From Desulfovibrio sp. Marseille-P6017 (lineage in GTDB: Bacteria > Bacillota_A > Clostridia > Peptostreptococcales > Peptostreptococcaceae), in NCBI GenBank assembly GCA_900604495.1, contig UWOR01000003.1, positions 1 through 64,000 of the forward strand: a DNA stretch of 64,000 bases. The letters run 5' to 3'. Below, piece after piece: positions 37,918 through 49,031 of the stretch. Numbering within the stretch: position 1 is the stretch's first letter; each line of letters opens with the position of its first letter. The notes below the pieces were generated by a model. It had not been told where the DNA came from. It searched no databases and was given only the letters and a program-made list of their open reading frames with translations. Position numbers and translations under genes: made by a program.

Positions 37918-39276
37918 ATGTTGGCAAAAAATAAAGAGTATGTAGTAGATATAGTAGATATAGGTCAAGGCGGCGTTGGAATAGGTAAATACGATGGATT
38001 TACAGTATTTGTAGATGGCGGGCTAGTAAAAGATAAAGTAAGGGTAAAAATCAACAAATCAAAGAAAAATTATGCAGTTGGAGATATAGTTGAGATAATA
38101 GAAGCATCTCCATACAGAGTAAAAAGAAGATGCAATGATAATTTAAAAGAATGTGGAGGATGCCAAATTCAAGAGTTAGATTATCAAAAGCAACTTGATA
38201 TAAAAACAAATGAAGTAAAACAAGTTATAAGTAGAATCGGAAAATTAGAAAATGTAGAAATTCATAACACTTTAGGTATGGAAAATCCAATAAGGTATAG
38301 AAATAAAGCTCAATTTCCTATTCAGAAGGTGGACTCGAATCCATTAATAGGTTTTTACAAAAAAAAGAGTCATGATATAATACCTACGGATAAATGTATA
38401 ATACAGCATGAAATAAATGATAAGATTATGAAAATAATAAAAACATATATAAATGCTTACAATGTTAGTGTTTATGATGAAAAAACTCATACTGGAGTTT
38501 TAAGACATTTAGTAACTAAAGTAGGATTTACAACAAATGAAGTTATGGTGGTGTTAGTTGCAAATGGAAGAAAGTTACCATATTTAAAAGAATTAGCATC
38601 AGTATTATTAGAGAATGTTCCTGGTTTTAAAACATTAGTTGTAAATGTAAATAGAGAGAAAACTAATGTTATATTAGGAAAAGAAAACATAGTAATTTAT
38701 GGAGATGGAAAAATAAATGATTACATCGGTGATTTAGTTTTCGAAATATCACCATTATCATTTTTCCAAGTGAATCCTATTCAAACGGAAGTTTTATATA
38801 ATAAAGCATTAGAGTATGCGGACTTAAAAGAAAATGATACGGTATTTGATATATATTGTGGAATAGGAACTATATCTTTATTCTTAGCTCAAAAAGCTAA
38901 GAAAGTATATGGTATAGAAATAGTAGAAGATGCTATTAAAGATGCGAAAATAAATGCTAATTTAAATAAATTAGATAATGTTGAATTCTATGTTGGAAAA
39001 GCTGAAGAGGTTGTTCCTAAAATGTACAAAGATGGAAAGACTGCTAATGTAGTAGTAGTAGACCCCCCAAGAAAAGGATGCGATGAGAAAGTTCTTGATA
39101 CTATAGTATCAATGGAGCCTGACAGAGTGGTTTATGTTTCGTGTAACCCATCAACTTTAGCTAGGGATTTAGCCTATTTAGATGAAAGAGGGTATAAGTG
39201 TGTAGAAGTACAACCTGTAGATATGTTCCCTCATACAATGCATGTTGAAAGTGTAGCAAAATTAATAAAAAAATAA
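37918..39276 (+). CDS. rlmCD: 23S rRNA (uracil-5-)-methyltransferase, RlmCD/TrmA family
   Basis: A 452-residue m5U methyltransferase. It has an N-terminal TRAM domain, a Cys cluster CNDNLKECGGCQIQ typical of the [4Fe-4S]-containing RumA/RlmCD group, the SAM site DIYCGIGTISLFL, VVVDPPRKGCDEKVL, and the catalytic Cys in VYVSCNPSTLARDL. In B. subtilis the homologue RlmCD modifies U747 and U1939 of 23S rRNA. Other clostridia carry several paralogues, so the exact target is inferred. Confidence 0.88.
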   Translation: MLAKNKEYVVDIVDIGQGGVGIGKYDGFTVFVDGGLVKDKVRVKINKSKKNYAVGDIVEIIEASPYRVKRRCNDNLKECGGCQIQELDYQKQLDIKTNEVKQVISRIGKLENVEIHNTLGMENPIRYRNKAQFPIQKVDSNPLIGFYKKKSHDIIPTDKCIIQHEINDKIMKIIKTYINAYNVSVYDEKTHTGVLRHLVTKVGFTTNEVMVVLVANGRKLPYLKELASVLLENVPGFKTLVVNVNREKTNVILGKENIVIYGDGKINDYIGDLVFEISPLSFFQVNPIQTEVLYNKALEYADLKENDTVFDIYCGIGTISLFLAQKAKKVYGIEIVEDAIKDAKINANLNKLDNVEFYVGKAEEVVPKMYKDGKTANVVVVDPPRKGCDEKVLDTIVSMEPDRVVYVSCNPSTLARDLAYLDERGYKCVEVQPVDMFPHTMHVESVAKLIKK

Positions 39277-39282
39277 ATTTAT

Positions 39283-39317
39283 AAAAAGCTATCTAAATAT
39301 ATTTAGATAGCTTTTTT
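39283..39317 (+). terminator. Terminator of rlmCD
   Basis: AAAAAGCTATCTAAAT pairs with ATTTAGATAGCTTTTT, followed by T residues. Confidence 0.88.
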
Positions 39318-39476
39318 ACTTAGTTAAATAAATTATTAGAAATAAATATAAATAAAATATATATTGAAAATATAACGAAATTGTAAGGATATTTGTAAGA
39401 TAAATTTAAGATTTATAGTGTATACTTAATCTATAATAGACGTAATAAATTATAAAAAATAGGTTAGGGGATTAAA

Positions 39477-40532
39477 ATGAAGAATAATAAAACTAAGACC
39501 TTATTACAATATGTATTTTTAATTTTACTAATAGGAATAACAACTAGTATAGTTTTTAAGACTTTAGATATAAAATTACTATCCAGTGTTTTAAATATGG
39601 TAGATGAAAAGTATTTAGTCATAGGAGCTTTAGCTATATTTATAAATATAGGATTAGAGGGATTAGTAATTAGGATATTAATTGATGGAACGCATAAGGT
39701 TAAAGTAAAATTTAGAGGATTAAAATTAGCTACTATAGGATTTTATTATAATTTAGTTACACCATTTGCATCTGGAAGCCAACCAATGCAAATATATGTG
39801 TTAACTAAATATAAAATGCCATTAAGTAAAGCGGGAGCGATTATAACTAATAAATCAATACTTTATCAGTTTGTGGTAACTATGTATTGTTTAATATTAA
39901 TGATTTTAAATTTTAAAGTAATAAAAAATCAAATGAGTACACTCTTACCTTTAGTTTCTATTGGTATAGCTATGAATTTATTCACTATATTTATGGCTTT
40001 ATTAGTAATATTAAATCCTATTAAAGTAAAACAGTACATTAGAATAATTATAAATTACCTTTGTAGATTTAAAGTTTTTAAATTTATTGATGGAAAAATA
40101 GATAGTATTGATAGATTTATAGATGACTACAGTGAATCTATACAATTTTTTATTAAAAATAAAAAGTTAATGATAACGACAATTATGCTTACGATTGTTC
40201 AAATTAGTTTTTATTTTAGTATATCGTTCTGGATATATAAAGCATTTAATTTACAAGGTCATACTTATTTAAATATATTAACTTTACAAGTTCTTTTATA
40301 TATGGCAATATCTCCAATTCCTACTCCTGGTAATGTTGGAGCTAATGAATTAGCATTCTTTACAATATTTAAAGGTGTATTTCCATCATATTTAATGGGG
40401 TATGCAGTATTTTTATATGGTGGATTTATGTATTATTTAATTTTAATTGGAAGCGGTATATTTACTATAATCACTCATCATAGAATGAAAGATAGTAGTG
40501 TAAATAAAATAAATTTAGTTACAAATGAATAA
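39477..40532 (+). CDS. Flippase-like integral membrane protein (UPF0104/MprF-TM-like)
   Basis: A 351-residue protein with about eight hydrophobic segments. It resembles the lysylphosphatidylglycerol synthase transmembrane-region family (UPF0104), whose membrane half flips lipids in MprF. Key stretches are YYNLVTPFASGSQPMQIYVL and the C-terminal PIPTPGNVGANELAFFTIF. There is no soluble aminoacyltransferase domain, so it is not a full MprF. The substrate is unknown. It lies alone between terminators. Confidence 0.8.
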   Translation: MKNNKTKTLLQYVFLILLIGITTSIVFKTLDIKLLSSVLNMVDEKYLVIGALAIFINIGLEGLVIRILIDGTHKVKVKFRGLKLATIGFYYNLVTPFASGSQPMQIYVLTKYKMPLSKAGAIITNKSILYQFVVTMYCLILMILNFKVIKNQMSTLLPLVSIGIAMNLFTIFMALLVILNPIKVKQYIRIIINYLCRFKVFKFIDGKIDSIDRFIDDYSESIQFFIKNKKLMITTIMLTIVQISFYFSISFWIYKAFNLQGHTYLNILTLQVLLYMAISPIPTPGNVGANELAFFTIFKGVFPSYLMGYAVFLYGGFMYYLILIGSGIFTIITHHRMKDSSVNKINLVTNE

Positions 40533-40538
40533 TAGCAA

Positions 40539-40595
40539 AAAGGCTTATTTAAACTTATAATTTATATATATTTAAGTTTAAATAAGCTTTATTTA
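40539..40595 (+). terminator. Terminator after the flippase-like gene
   Basis: AAAGGCTTATTTAAACTTA pairs with TTAAGTTTAAATAAGCTTT across a ~13-base loop, followed by ATTTATT. Confidence 0.8.
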
Positions 40596-40818
40596 TTAAT
40601 TTAACAAAATAAAACAAGGGAAACTTAATATAGTATTGAATTAAAGTATATAAATAATCATTTCAAAAGAACATATCAAAATAACTTATATAGTACTCAT
40701 AATTTAAATCAAATATAAATTTTATATCTTATAAGAATAAATCATAAAACTCATAATATTTATTTAGTAGGCACTTTTTAATATTTACCATGGAAGAAAA
40801 TTTTAAGGGGAGATGAAT
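40596..40818. other. Upstream region of the formate dehydrogenase-hydrogenase operon
   Basis: About 220 bases of AT-rich DNA that must carry the operon promoter. I see no sigma-54 site and no convincing -35/-10 pair. No open frame is present. Confidence 0.4.
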
Positions 40819-42963
40819 ATGGAAAAAAAAGTATTAACGGTGTGCCCTTACTGTGGAGCTGGATGTCAGTTAAATCTTGTAGTTGATAATAATAAGATTT
40901 TAAGAGCAGAACCAGCACAAGGCAGAACAAATGAGGGTAACTTATGTTTAAAAGGTCATTATGGATGGGATTTTTTAAATGATCCAAAGATATTAACACC
41001 AAGATTAAGAAAACCAATGATAAGAAAAAATGGGAAGTTAGAAGAAGTAGAATGGAATGAAGCTATTGAATATACAGCTTCAAGGTTAAGTGATATAAAA
41101 GCAAAATATGGACCAGATTCTATTATGGGGACTGGATCAGCAAGAGGACCTGGAAATGAAGCTAACTATGTTATGCAAAAATTTATGAGAGCAACAATTG
41201 GAACTAATAATGTAGATCATTGTGCCCGCGTTTGACATGCACCATCTGTAGCCGGTTTGGCTTACTCACTAGGTAGTGGGGCAATGTCTAACTCTATACC
41301 AGAGATAGAGAATGCAAGTTTATTATTTGTATTTGGATACAATGGAGCAGATTCACATCCGATAGTTGCAAGAAGAATAGTCAGAGCAAAAGAAAAAGGA
41401 GCTAAAATAATAACTATAGATCCTAGGATTACTGAAACTGCTAGAATATCTGATATGCACTTAGCGTTAAAGGGTGGAACTAATATGATATTAGTTAATG
41501 CTTTTGGAAACGTTTTAATAGAAGAAAAATTATATGATGAAGAGTTTGTAAGAGAGCATACCCAAGGATTTAAAGAATACAAAGAAATAGTAAAAATATA
41601 TACACCCGAGTATGCAGAAAAATATACAGGTGTGCAAGCTAATATGATAAGAAAATCAATGAGAGAATATGCAAAAGCAAAAGATGCGATGATACTTTAT
41701 GGAATGGGAGTCTGTCAATTTGGTCAAGCTGTTGATGTTGTTAAAGGGTTAGCGTCACTAGCATTACTAACAGGAAACTTTGGTAGACCTAATGTAGGGA
41801 TAGGCCCAGTTCGTGGTCAAAATAATGTTCAAGGAGCATGCGATATGGGAGCACTTCCTAATGTATTCCCAGGATATCAAAGTGTTACAGATCCTAAAAT
41901 GAAGGAAAAATTTGAAAGAGCATGGGGAGTTAAATTATCAGATCATAATGGATATAGCTTAACAGAGGTACCACATTTAGTTTTAAAGGATAAGAAACTT
42001 AAAGCATATTACATATTTGGAGAAGACCCTGTACAAAGTGATCCGGATGCAACTGAGGTAAGAGAAGCTTTAGATGAATTAGATTTTGTAATTGTTCAAG
42101 ATATATTTATGAATAAAACAGCACTTCATGCAGATGTAATTTTACCAGCAACTTCATGGGGAGAACATGATGGTATTTATAGTAGTGCGGATAGAGGATT
42201 CCAAATAATGAGAAAAGCAGTAGAACCAAAAGGTGATGTTAAAACTGATTGGCAAATAATAAGCGAAATATCAACTGCTATGGGTTATCCTATGGAATAT
42301 AAAAATACAAAAGAGATATGGGATGAAATGAGAAGTTTAACTCCAAATTTTGCTGGAGCAACTTATGAAAAAATAGAAAAACAAGGTTGCGTTCAATGGC
42401 CTTGTAAAAGTGAATCTGCTGAAGATAAAGGAACAATGTATCTTCATAAAGGTGGTATATTTTCAACTCCAACGGGAAAGGGTAATCTATTTGCTACAGA
42501 GTGGAGACCCCCTATGGAATTAGAAGATGATGAATATCCATTTAGTTTATGTACAGTAAGAGAAGTGGGGCATTACTCTGTTAGAACTATGACAGGTAAC
42601 TGTAGAACTCTTGCTAAACTTGAAGACGAACCAGGATATCTTCAAGTAAATGAAGAAGATGCACAAAATTTAGGTATAAAAGATAAAGAATTAATTAAGG
42701 TAAGTTCAAGAAGAGGAAGTGTGCTTACTAGAGCGTTGGTTACAGATAGAGTAAAACCAGGAGCAACTTATATGACGTATCAATGGTGGGTAGGAGCATG
42801 TAATGAACTTACGATTGCTAATCTAGATCCTATATCTAAAACACCAGAATATAAATACTGTGCTATTAAGATTGAAAAAATTGAAAACCAAGAACTTGCA
42901 GAAAAACAATTAAAAAAAGAATACCAAGATATAAAAGAAAAGATGTTATTAAAAAATATATAA
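40819..42963 (+). CDS. fdhF: Selenocysteine formate dehydrogenase H-type catalytic subunit
   Basis: A 714-residue molybdenum/tungsten-bis-MGD formate dehydrogenase read through an in-frame UGA at 41233-41235. The N terminus has the [4Fe-4S] motif CPYCGAGCQLNLVV. The UGA codon lies in CARV-U-HAPSVAGLAYS, the same place as the active-site Sec of E. coli FdhH, and the following His is the conserved catalytic His. A SECIS-like hairpin lies just downstream. ATG 40819 is eight bases from AAGGGGAG; an ATG at 40813 is too close. A conventional gene caller would split this into two frames. It leads an HDCR-like operon. Confidence 0.96.
41233..41265 (+). promoter_or_regulatory. UGA Sec codon and SECIS-like element in fdhF
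   Basis: The UGA at 41233-41235 is followed by a hairpin, GTAGCC (41248-41253) with GGCTTAC (41259-41265), bulged T and apical loop GGTTT. A GGU in the apical loop with a bulged U is what SelB recognises in the E. coli fdhF SECIS. The 12-base distance from UGA to the stem fits bacterial elements. Confidence 0.85.
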
Positions 42964-42986
42964 ATATTAAAAGGGGATATTCTCAT

Positions 42987-43730
42987 ATGAATACTTTAGA
43001 TCATAATGATGAAATGAAAGCATATAGAAATACATTTAAGGTTCCTATAATAAAATTAGATGAGTTTAGTTATAGACACACCGAGGATACAATAATAGCA
43101 GAATATCCTCTTAGTCTTGTTTTAAATGGTAAATTTGAAAATACATTTTTATGTACTCCAACTAATTTAAAAGAATTGATAATAGGTTATTTATTAACTA
43201 AAGGTTGTATTACAAGTAAAGAAGATTTAATTAGTATGGTAATAGATAAAGAAAATAAAGTTGTGGATGTAAATATAAAAGATATTGAAAATATAAACTT
43301 AGATTATAATTCAATAAATTCTAAATCACATATATATGTAGATCATGTTTATGAAATCATGGAGTCAAGCCTAAATCATTCAAAATTATTTAAAGATACT
43401 GGAGGAGTACACAGTGTAGCTATTTTTGAAGGGAATAAAGAAACTATAAGTTGCGAAGATGTTGCTAGACATAATGCTATGGATAAAGCAATAGGACACT
43501 GTATATTACACAATATTAATTTTGATAATAAAGCTATTGCAGTAAGTGGAAGAATATCATATGAAATGCTTTTAAAAGTAGCTAAAGCTAAAATACCGAT
43601 AGTTATTTCTAAATCAGCTCCAACCAATTTATCTGTGGAATTAGCAAAAAAATCAAATATAACGCTTATAGGATTTGTTAGGGGAAAAAGAATGAATATT
43701 TATACTCATTCTTATAGAGTAAAGATATAA
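42987..43730 (+). CDS. fdhD: Formate dehydrogenase accessory sulfurtransferase FdhD
   Basis: FdhD inserts sulfur into the Mo/W-bis-MGD cofactor of formate dehydrogenase. The 247-residue protein has the family's DTGGVHSVAIF and EDVARHNAMDKAIG and the C-terminal SGRISYEMLLK. What is unusual is the absence of the CxxC motif (Cys121/Cys124 in E. coli) that normally lies before the TGG segment; here the region is NSKSHIYVDHVYEI without Cys. Position after fdhF supports the assignment. The lack of CxxC makes the exact chemistry uncertain. Confidence 0.85.
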   Translation: MNTLDHNDEMKAYRNTFKVPIIKLDEFSYRHTEDTIIAEYPLSLVLNGKFENTFLCTPTNLKELIIGYLLTKGCITSKEDLISMVIDKENKVVDVNIKDIENINLDYNSINSKSHIYVDHVYEIMESSLNHSKLFKDTGGVHSVAIFEGNKETISCEDVARHNAMDKAIGHCILHNINFDNKAIAVSGRISYEMLLKVAKAKIPIVISKSAPTNLSVELAKKSNITLIGFVRGKRMNIYTHSYRVKI

Positions 43731-43763
43731 AATATACAAATAAAATTATAAAGGTGGAGGAAT

Positions 43764-44315
43764 ATGAGTAATAATTTAGGATCTTTTGTAATTGCAGATT
43801 CAAGCAAATGTACAGGATGTAGAGCTTGTGAACTTGCTTGTTTTACAAAACATAACAAAGATAATAATGTTGGTTATACTGTAGGGACTGTTGAAGTTCC
43901 AGTAATACCTAGATTATATTTAGTTAAAGATGAAGATGTATGTATGCCTATTCAATGTAGACATTGTGAAGATGCACCATGCTTAAATACCTGTCCAGTA
44001 AAAGCTATATCAAGAGAAGATGGAGTTATGGTAGTAGATAATGATAAATGTATCGGATGTAAAACTTGTTTATTAGCATGCCCATTTGGCGCCATAGATT
44101 TACAGACTCAATATAAAAATGGAAAAGAGGTTGAGCAAAGGGGAATAGATGAAAGTAATAAAGTAGCATACAAATGTGATTTATGTAAAGAAGATATCAC
44201 AATTGCATGTATTAATGCTTGTCCTAATGAAGCTCTAAAGCTTATATCACCTATAGAAGATAAAAAATCTAAAAATATAAAAGCTGCACTTAGTTTATTA
44301 TTAACTAATAAATAA
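43764..44315 (+). CDS. Four-cluster ferredoxin-like electron-transfer subunit (HycB/HydN-like)
   Basis: A 183-residue iron-sulfur protein with four Cys clusters in HycB order: CTGCRACELAC near the N terminus, CRHCEDAPCLNTCP, CIGCKTCLLACPFGA, and CDLCKEDITIACINACP. Such subunits carry electrons between formate dehydrogenase and hydrogenase. In A. woodii HDCR, HycB subunits do this and also build filaments. GGTGGAGG lies before the ATG. Probable partner of FdhF and the HydA encoded next. Confidence 0.9.
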   Translation: MSNNLGSFVIADSSKCTGCRACELACFTKHNKDNNVGYTVGTVEVPVIPRLYLVKDEDVCMPIQCRHCEDAPCLNTCPVKAISREDGVMVVDNDKCIGCKTCLLACPFGAIDLQTQYKNGKEVEQRGIDESNKVAYKCDLCKEDITIACINACPNEALKLISPIEDKKSKNIKAALSLLLTNK

Positions 44316-44335
44316 ATGTGAAAGGGGGAGGAATA

Positions 44336-45712
44336 ATGATAATAAATATAGATAAAGATTTATGTACAGGATGTCAAGAATGTGTAAAAGTCTGTCCTAC
44401 ATCTGCAATTGAAGGAAATAAAGGAGAGCCACAAGAAATTAATTCACAAAAATGTGTAATGTGTGGACAGTGTGTTCAAGTCTGTAAATCATATGCATCC
44501 TTAATTGATAATGGTTATGAATTTATAGATGAAAAAAGAAAAGAAAGAAATCTACCTAAATCAATAAAAGAGCCAATATTTGCAGCTCATAATGTATGTG
44601 ATGTAGAGAAAGTAAAAGAAGCCTTAGATGATCCTAATAAATTTACAATAGTACAATGTGCACCAGCAGTTAGAGTAGCTATAGGGGAAGAATTTGGATT
44701 AAGTTTAGGGTCTTTAACTCCTGGTAAAATGGCTGCAGCGCTTAAGAATTTGAATTTTGATAGGGTATATGATACAAATTTTCCAGCGGATTTGACTATA
44801 ATGGAAGAAGGGAGCGAACTAATAACTAGAGTTACAAACGGTGGGACACTACCTATGTTTACATCATGTTGTCCTGCATGGGTAAAATTTTTAGAAGATA
44901 ATTATCCAGAATTAACAGACCACCTTTCTTCATGTAAATCACCTCAACAAATGGGGGGAGCAGTTTTTAAAACATATGGAGCACAAATAAACAATGTAGA
45001 TCCATCAAAAATATATAGTGTATCTATAATGCCTTGTACATGTAAGAAATATGAAGCAGGTAGAGATGAGATGAATTCAAGTGGATATAAAGATGTTGAT
45101 GTAGTTTTAACTACAAGAGAGCTTGCTTATTTGATAAAAGATATGGGGATAGATTTTAACAATTTAGATGATGAGAAGTTCGAGTCTCCATTAGGAACAT
45201 ATACTGGTGCTGGAACTATATTTGGGGTAACTGGCGGTGTTATGGAAGCGGAATTAAGAACTGGATATGAGCTAATAACTAAGGAAAGTATACCAAGCAT
45301 AGATGTAAATGAAGTTAGAGGAAGTGAAGGTTTTAGAAGATTAGACATAACTGTTGGAAACTTAAATCTAAAGGTAGGAGTAGTAAGTGGATTAAAAAAT
45401 GTAGTTCATATATTAGAAAGTTTAAAGAAGGGTAATTTGGACTTAGATTTTATAGAAGTAATGACATGTCCTTTAGGATGTGTAAGTGGAGGAGGCCAAC
45501 CAAAATTATTATTAGAAGAATATAGAAATGTTGCTTATAAAAAAAGAGCAGAGTCAATATATGATCATGATAGAAGTTTGCAATTTAGAAAATCTCATGA
45601 AAATCCAGAAATAAAAAAAATTTATGAAGAATTTTTAAAAGAGCCTTTAGGTAGTATATCTCATCATTTACTACACACTGAATATTGTATAGGAAAGGAA
45701 GTGGCTAAATAA
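44336..45712 (+). CDS. hydA2: [FeFe] hydrogenase of formate dehydrogenase-linked type (HydA2-like)
   Basis: A 458-residue [FeFe] hydrogenase. The N terminus has only two [4Fe-4S] motifs (CTGCQECVKVCPTSA, CVMCGQCVQVC), without the [2Fe-2S] domain of the bifurcating enzyme at 15155. The H-cluster motifs are TSCCPAWVKF, IMPCTCKKYE and MTCPLGCVSGGGQP. This shorter form is the one found with formate dehydrogenase in HDCR and formate-hydrogenlyase-type clusters. GGGGGAGG precedes ATG 44336. Confidence 0.93.
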   Translation: MIINIDKDLCTGCQECVKVCPTSAIEGNKGEPQEINSQKCVMCGQCVQVCKSYASLIDNGYEFIDEKRKERNLPKSIKEPIFAAHNVCDVEKVKEALDDPNKFTIVQCAPAVRVAIGEEFGLSLGSLTPGKMAAALKNLNFDRVYDTNFPADLTIMEEGSELITRVTNGGTLPMFTSCCPAWVKFLEDNYPELTDHLSSCKSPQQMGGAVFKTYGAQINNVDPSKIYSVSIMPCTCKKYEAGRDEMNSSGYKDVDVVLTTRELAYLIKDMGIDFNNLDDEKFESPLGTYTGAGTIFGVTGGVMEAELRTGYELITKESIPSIDVNEVRGSEGFRRLDITVGNLNLKVGVVSGLKNVVHILESLKKGNLDLDFIEVMTCPLGCVSGGGQPKLLLEEYRNVAYKKRAESIYDHDRSLQFRKSHENPEIKKIYEEFLKEPLGSISHHLLHTEYCIGKEVAK

Positions 45713-46231
45713 ATGAATTGTTTTGTTATAGCTGATCCTAATAAATGTATAGGGTGTAGAACTTGTATGATAGCATGCGTAGTAGAGCATAGTGATGAAG
45801 AAATATTTCATGAAAAGTATGAATATATAAATTTTAATCCTAAGTTAGATGTAATAAAAACTGAAAAGGTAAGTGTACCAGTTCAATGTAGACACTGCGA
45901 AGATGCACTATGTGCAAAAGTATGCGCTAATAATGCTATTAAAAATGTCAAAAATGGTATAAAAATAGATGAAAAAAATTGTATAGGGTGTAAGACTTGT
46001 ATGGTAGCATGTCCTTTTGGAGCAATAGACTTATTTACTTTAAAAGAAGTATCTGATGATAAATTATATTTTAAAGAAAAAATGATTGCTAATAAATGTG
46101 ATTTATGTATGAACTCTGAAGATGGTCCCGCATGTGTTAGAGTGTGCCCAACCAAAGCATTTAGAATTATTAAAGAAAATGATATAAAAGTAAATGTAAA
46201 AAATAAGAGAAAATCATCAATATTAATATAA
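45713..46231 (+). CDS. Second four-cluster ferredoxin-like subunit (HycB-like)
   Basis: A 172-residue protein with CIGCRTCMIACV, CRHCEDALCAKVC, CIGCKTCMVACPFGA and CDLCMNSEDGPACVRVCP, the same layout as the HycB-like protein at 43764 but clearly diverged. Its ATG follows the hydA2 stop codon directly, so the two are translated together. It may be the hydrogenase-proximal electron relay, as HycB3 is in A. woodii. Confidence 0.9.
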   Translation: MNCFVIADPNKCIGCRTCMIACVVEHSDEEIFHEKYEYINFNPKLDVIKTEKVSVPVQCRHCEDALCAKVCANNAIKNVKNGIKIDEKNCIGCKTCMVACPFGAIDLFTLKEVSDDKLYFKEKMIANKCDLCMNSEDGPACVRVCPTKAFRIIKENDIKVNVKNKRKSSILI

Positions 46232-46324
46232 GTAAGTTCATAAAACTATATAAATTAAAATATAGTTTTAAAATATCTCTATTGTGGTAATATAAGGTAT
46301 GAGGATTAATAAGGAGTGAGATAT

Positions 46325-46744
46325 ATGACATTTACAAAAATAAATGATGTGGATAACAATACTCATAACAGAGATTGTATAATGATAGTTAATTTTAATA
46401 AAAAAGAATCTACTTTAATAAAAAATATATGTGGGTTTATTGGTGTTAGAGATTGTATATTTTTAGATAAAACAAACGGAAATGCAATAATTAAAAGTAT
46501 ATTAGATAACGACATATCATCAGATTGTGAAGATGGTTTTGTAAATAAAGCTGTTATATTTAATAATATACATAATAAAAAGATAAATTCATTCTTAGAA
46601 AGTTTAAAGAAGATGAGAATAAATAGACCTTTGACAGCTATGGTTACAGAAACAAGTATAGACTGGACATTAAATAACTTACTTTATAACTTGATAGAAG
46701 AAAGAAAAGCTTTGTCTACTGGAAAAGACTTTTCTCATAAATAA
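46325..46744 (+). CDS. DUF3783-like protein at the end of the HDCR-like operon
   Basis: A 139-residue soluble protein. AAGGAG before ATG 46325 sets the start. The C-terminal part PLTAMVTETSIDWTLNNLLYN resembles DUF3783 proteins of anaerobes, a family without assigned function. It lies 93 bases after the second HycB-like gene and before a terminator, so it is probably the last gene of the operon. A role in assembly or control of the complex is possible only by position. Confidence 0.65.
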   Translation: MTFTKINDVDNNTHNRDCIMIVNFNKKESTLIKNICGFIGVRDCIFLDKTNGNAIIKSILDNDISSDCEDGFVNKAVIFNNIHNKKINSFLESLKKMRINRPLTAMVTETSIDWTLNNLLYNLIEERKALSTGKDFSHK

Positions 46745-46763
46745 AAAAATAAAATGTATCAAG

Positions 46764-46795
46764 AAGTCCTCTAATTTTTAGGGGATTTTTTTGTA
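46764..46795 (+). terminator. Terminator of the HDCR-like operon
   Basis: AGTCCTCTA pairs with TAGGGGATT, with two G-U pairs, followed by a T-run. Confidence 0.8.
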
Positions 46796-46912
46796 TAAAA
46801 AATTAATTTACTTTTAATAGATGGTTTAATGTTATACTAAAAAATATAAAATTTACATACGAATATTTGGAGATAATACATACTAAAAGAGGAAATAAGC
46901 AGATTTAAGTAG

Positions 46913-48919
<2,007 letters not shown>

Positions 48920-48928
48920 ATAAAAAAA

Positions 48929-48990
48929 TTAAGAGGTCTTTATTAAATAAGCATAAATATAGTCTTATTAATAAGGACTTTTTATTTAGA
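48929..48990 (+). terminator. Terminator of ligA
   Basis: A long imperfect stem, AAGAGGTCTTTATTAAATAAG with CTTATTAATAAGGACTTTTT, is followed by a T-rich tail. Confidence 0.75.
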
Positions 48991-49031
48991 AAAATGAATA
49001 AGTTAGATGTAATATAATTTAAAGTTAGATA

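Noticed and set aside
40590..40607. Rex-like site (about 11 of 14 fixed positions) upstream of fdhF
   Set aside because: It overlaps the tail of the previous terminator, lies over 200 bases from the start codon, and the sequence is so AT-rich that a partial match is expected by chance.
40770..40800. Possible sigma-54 promoter (AGGCAC near 40772) before fdhF
   Set aside because: The -24-like GG is present but there is no GC at the -12 position with the correct spacing.
40813..41235. Short reading frame ending at TGA, suggesting a broken formate dehydrogenase gene
   Set aside because: The TGA aligns with the Sec position, the frame continues with conserved sequence and a SECIS-like hairpin follows, so this is recoding and not a pseudogene.
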